Shown here in pieces: positions 21,489 to 23,963 of a stretch of DNA of 23,963 bases; the first letter of the stretch is position 1; the number at the start of each line of letters is the position of its first letter. Source of the stretch: Anaerolineae bacterium. Lineage in GTDB: Bacteria; Chloroflexota; Anaerolineae; JAFGEY01. Under the pieces are notes generated by a model. It was given only the letters and a program-made list of their open reading frames with translations, did no database searches and had not been told where the DNA came from. The DNA lies in NCBI GenBank assembly GCA_016931365.1, contig JAFGEY010000124.1, positions 1-23,963 of the forward strand. The letters are read 5' to 3'. A program made the translations under genes and the position numbers.

Positions 21489-23963
21489 CGTCCCCTCGAA
21501 TCCGACGAATCAAGCCGCAAGGTGAATATGAACCGGCTGCCCCGCCCTAACTCGCTCTCGACCCAGAGCTGCCCGCCGTGATGTTCGACGATCTCTTGTG
21601 AGATGGGCAGGCCAAGCCCCGTTCCCTTGCGCCGTGTTCCCTGCGATTCTTCACCAACCTGGCGAAAACGCTCAAAAACATACGGCAAATGCTGTGGAGC
21701 GATGCCCGTCCCTGTATCGGTGACGCTGACTGCCAGCAGCGGTTCGAGTGCGGGCAGGCGCAGGTTGGCGTTGGGTTGGCGCAAGCCAAAAGGAGAAATG
21801 TCGTCGCCCATTTGCAGCAACCAGGCGCGGATTTCGATCTCGCCCTGATCGGTGTATTTGACCGAGTTGGACAGCAAATTGGTCAACACCTGGATAAGCC
21901 GGTCATAATCGCCCATGAGCAGCGGCAGGTTCGGCTCCAACTCGACGCGCATCGACACCGGTTTGTCGATCAGCAACGACTGTGTGGCGGTCATACTCTG
22001 TTCGATCACATCCAACACATAGACTGGCTCTGTCTTCCACTCAACGCGCCCGGCTTCCAGCTTGGAGAGATCCAGCAAGCTGTCGATCAACCGGTTCAGG
22101 CGCTCACCCTGGCCAACAATGATGCGCAGGTCGTGCTCAATGCGCTCCAGGCTGCGCTGCCCCTTTTCGTCGAGCGGCCCCACCAACGGCTCAATATTCT
22201 CCACCACCTGGTATTCGATCAGGCTGGCAAACCCAATGATCGACGTGAGCGGTGTGCGCAGTTCGTGGGTCACGTTGGAGACAAAATCGTCTTTCATCTG
22301 CGCCATCTCGATTTCATAGCTGATGTCACGGAACACGATCACCACGCCCCCGACCGGGTAGCTTTTTCCGCGCAGCGCACACGCCGACGCGCGATACGTC
22401 TTTTCCGACAAGACAATGTTGGTGCTGAAAATGCCAAAAGGCACCGAGAGCGCCTGCGCGATGATGCCGCCGAATGCGGGGTCGGGAAGCACCTCGCTCA
22501 ATACCTGCCCAACCAGGGCCGACTCACCGTCTTGATAGGTTTGATCGCCCATCATATTGGCGAAGACGCGGTTGAGGCGCGTGATCTGGTGGTCCAGATC
22601 GGTCACCACCAGGCCATCGGCAATGTTTTCGAGGATCACGTTCAGCGTGGTGTGCTGCTGGGCCAGGTATCGATACGCTTTTTGCAGCTCTTCGGTGCGC
22701 TGCCGCACCTGGCTTTCCAGCGTTTGGCTGTAGATTTCGACCTTTTGATACAGCCGCGCGTTCTGCACCGATACGGCAATTTGCTGTCCCAAGACATGGA
22801 ACAGGCGCACATCCTCGCGATTGTATCCCCGCCCCGACCGTTTTGCACCCAACACGTACATCCCCACCAACTGCTGGCCAGAGATCAAAGGCACTGCCAG
22901 TTCAACCTGGTCTACGGCCAAAGCGATGTGTGCTGCTTCAGGCAGATCAGGTGGCGGAGCCAGACGCAGCACAGGATAGCCATATTGGCTCATAAACAGC
23001 GCCGCCGGGTGATTCGCCGGCATGGGCTCTAGTGCGTCGCGACCCCAGGGCACAAAACAGCGCTCTTTTGCATCGAGCACGGCCAGTACCGCCCATTCGA
23101 CGCCCAGCCGCGAAGGAAGCTCACGGGTCAACAAGTCAGAGAGTTGTTCGAGGACAATGCTTGCTGCCAGCCGCTCACTCATCTCAAAGACCAGATTGGC
23201 CAGATCGACCTTGGTGCGGTAAAACGCGCGGTCGATCCAGCGTTGCACTTGATTGCGCAGCGGTGTAAAGGCCAACGCAATCACCAACGTCGACACAAAA
23301 ACAACCAGCGAGGGTTTTTCAGTGCGCGCCACACCCTCAATGAACAAGGTGAGCACGCGCACCAAAAGCAAATAGATGCCGGCCAGCAACAGCGTCAGCG
23401 TGCCATAAACCAGGCTGCGGTTGATGACGATCTCGATGTCAAAGAGACGATAGCGCAAAATGGTAACGGCCAGCACAATGGGCAAGGCAGACATAAATAC
23501 CATAATCGCCGGGTGCGGCAGCCAGGGCTGCCCGGTAAACACCAGCGGCAGCACATAGCCGGGCACCAGCACAATCGTACCCACCACCGCACACCAGACA
23601 ATCCAACTGACCTGTGCGCGCGTCACCGGGTCGCGGGCCACACGCGCCGAACGGAACCCGGCGACCATCGCGATAGCAATCTGGGTCAGCGCCAGCACCC
23701 ACGAAGCATGACTGCCCCACAGCATTGACAGGCTGAGGCTGGGCGCCAGCAGCATGATCCCACCGATGATCAGCGGGTAGGCGAGGTAAAGCGCCAGGGG
23801 CATCAAGCGCGGGTAGCGGTCGATCAGGGGATGCCGAACGGGGAAAACCAGGGCAAAATAGCAGATCGTGGCTATACTGAGACTGTAAGAAACGTGCTCG
23901 AACAGGGTATGGGCCCACAACGCCCAACGCCAGGGCACAAGGGCGAACTGAAAGTTGAACGCA
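21485..23963 (-). CDS. Membrane sensor histidine kinase with GAF and PAS domains (5' end outside window)
   Basis: The frame is open through the window edge, so the true start is not seen. A GTG at 23936-23938 is possible, but the upstream codons (AFNFQFAL) read as more protein. The visible 817+ residues begin with about six or more membrane spans (to about 235). A GAF domain follows (about 275-395; SGQQLVGMYVLGAKRSGRGY then VRLFHVLGQQIAVSVQNARL), then a coiled coil and a PAS domain (VILENIADGLVVTDLDHQIT). The kinase core is complete: H-box SNVTHELRTPLTSIIG (phospho-His codon at 22265-22267), N-box LTNLLSNSVKYTD, G1 VTDTGTGIAP, F-box PYVFERF and G2 GTGLGLPISQEIV. It would autophosphorylate and pass phosphate to an unlinked response regulator; none is visible here. 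The methyltransferase gene overlaps its stop. Confidence 0.93.
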   Translation of the reverse strand, partial: AFNFQFALVPWRWALWAHTLFEHVSYSLSIATICYFALVFPVRHPLIDRYPRLMPLALYLAYPLIIGGIMLLAPSLSLSMLWGSHASWVLALTQIAIAMVAGFRSARVARDPVTRAQVSWIVWCAVVGTIVLVPGYVLPLVFTGQPWLPHPAIMVFMSALPIVLAVTILRYRLFDIEIVINRSLVYGTLTLLLAGIYLLLVRVLTLFIEGVARTEKPSLVVFVSTLVIALAFTPLRNQVQRWIDRAFYRTKVDLANLVFEMSERLAASIVLEQLSDLLTRELPSRLGVEWAVLAVLDAKERCFVPWGRDALEPMPANHPAALFMSQYGYPVLRLAPPPDLPEAAHIALAVDQVELAVPLISGQQLVGMYVLGAKRSGRGYNREDVRLFHVLGQQIAVSVQNARLYQKVEIYSQTLESQVRQRTEELQKAYRYLAQQHTTLNVILENIADGLVVTDLDHQITRLNRVFANMMGDQTYQDGESALVGQVLSEVLPDPAFGGIIAQALSVPFGIFSTNIVLSEKTYRASACALRGKSYPVGGVVIVFRDISYEIEMAQMKDDFVSNVTHELRTPLTSIIGFASLIEYQVVENIEPLVGPLDEKGQRSLERIEHDLRIIVGQGERLNRLIDSLLDLSKLEAGRVEWKTEPVYVLDVIEQSMTATQSLLIDKPVSMRVELEPNLPLLMGDYDRLIQVLTNLLSNSVKYTDQGEIEIRAWLLQMGDDISPFGLRQPNANLRLPALEPLLAVSVTDTGTGIAPQHLPYVFERFRQVGEESQGTRRKGTGLGLPISQEIVEHHGGQLWVESELGRGSRFIFTLRLDSSDSRGR

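Noticed and set aside
21689..23032. A 447-codon plus-strand open frame opposite the histidine kinase
   Set aside because: It is antisense to conserved kinase motifs and its translation shows no domain.
1..23963. CRISPR arrays, tRNA or rRNA genes
   Set aside because: No regularly spaced direct repeats of 25-40 nt and no tRNA-like or rRNA-like segments were seen; intergenic gaps are mostly under 200 nt.

Overview
The window is 24 kb of GC-rich, tightly packed bacterial DNA. I saw no rRNA, tRNA, CRISPR array or transposase. The gene content suggests a filamentous or anaerobic member of the Chloroflexota (Anaerolineae/Caldilineae-like): a ParA/ParB operon led by a PfkB-type kinase, propeller and CHAT proteins, a multi-membrane-span GAF/PAS histidine kinase, and a secreted protein with a 'VYLPIV' linker of the kind I recall from Chloroflexota exoproteins. 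This assignment is inference; no marker gene settles it.

Layout. 1-2194 (minus): the N-terminal end of a probable serine acetyltransferase, a compound hairpin, and a cytoplasmic GH20 beta-N-acetylhexosaminidase. 2314-4420 (minus): an AT-richer type II restriction-modification pair, methyltransferase first and PD-(D/E)xK nuclease second. Its promoter lies back-to-back with that of a macro-domain ADP-ribose hydrolase (4611-5183, plus). 5267-7404 (plus): a zinc-ribbon/membrane/TPR protein overlapping an unrecognised exported protein, followed by three perfect hairpins in a row. 7526-12658 (minus): a compact operon of PfkB kinase, parA, parB, calcineurin-like phosphoesterase and YtcJ-type amidohydrolase, the middle genes joined by 1-4 nt overlaps, with a good sigma70 promoter at 12689-12717.

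12842-20657 (plus) is the most unusual part. Three genes with gaps of about 10 nt follow a promoter and a strong Shine-Dalgarno: (i) a secreted protein with two jelly-roll-like repeats; (ii) a 1399-residue receptor with signal peptide, 14 Reg_prop-type propeller repeats, a Y_Y_Y-like beta domain, one membrane span, then a cytoplasmic winged helix, an unassigned alpha/beta region and an AAA/STAND-like ATPase; (iii) a soluble AAA/STAND-like ATPase fused to a CHAT (caspase-like) protease with His610 and Cys661 intact. The receptor's outside half resembles the sensor of Bacteroides hybrid two-component systems, but the histidine kinase is replaced by a P-loop signalling ATPase, and the next gene supplies a protease. 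I read this as a candidate transmembrane sensor-to-protease signalling module. A perfect 15-bp palindrome closes the block.

20718-23963 (minus): a sensor histidine kinase whose 5' end is outside the window, overlapping by 4 nt a class I SAM methyltransferase.
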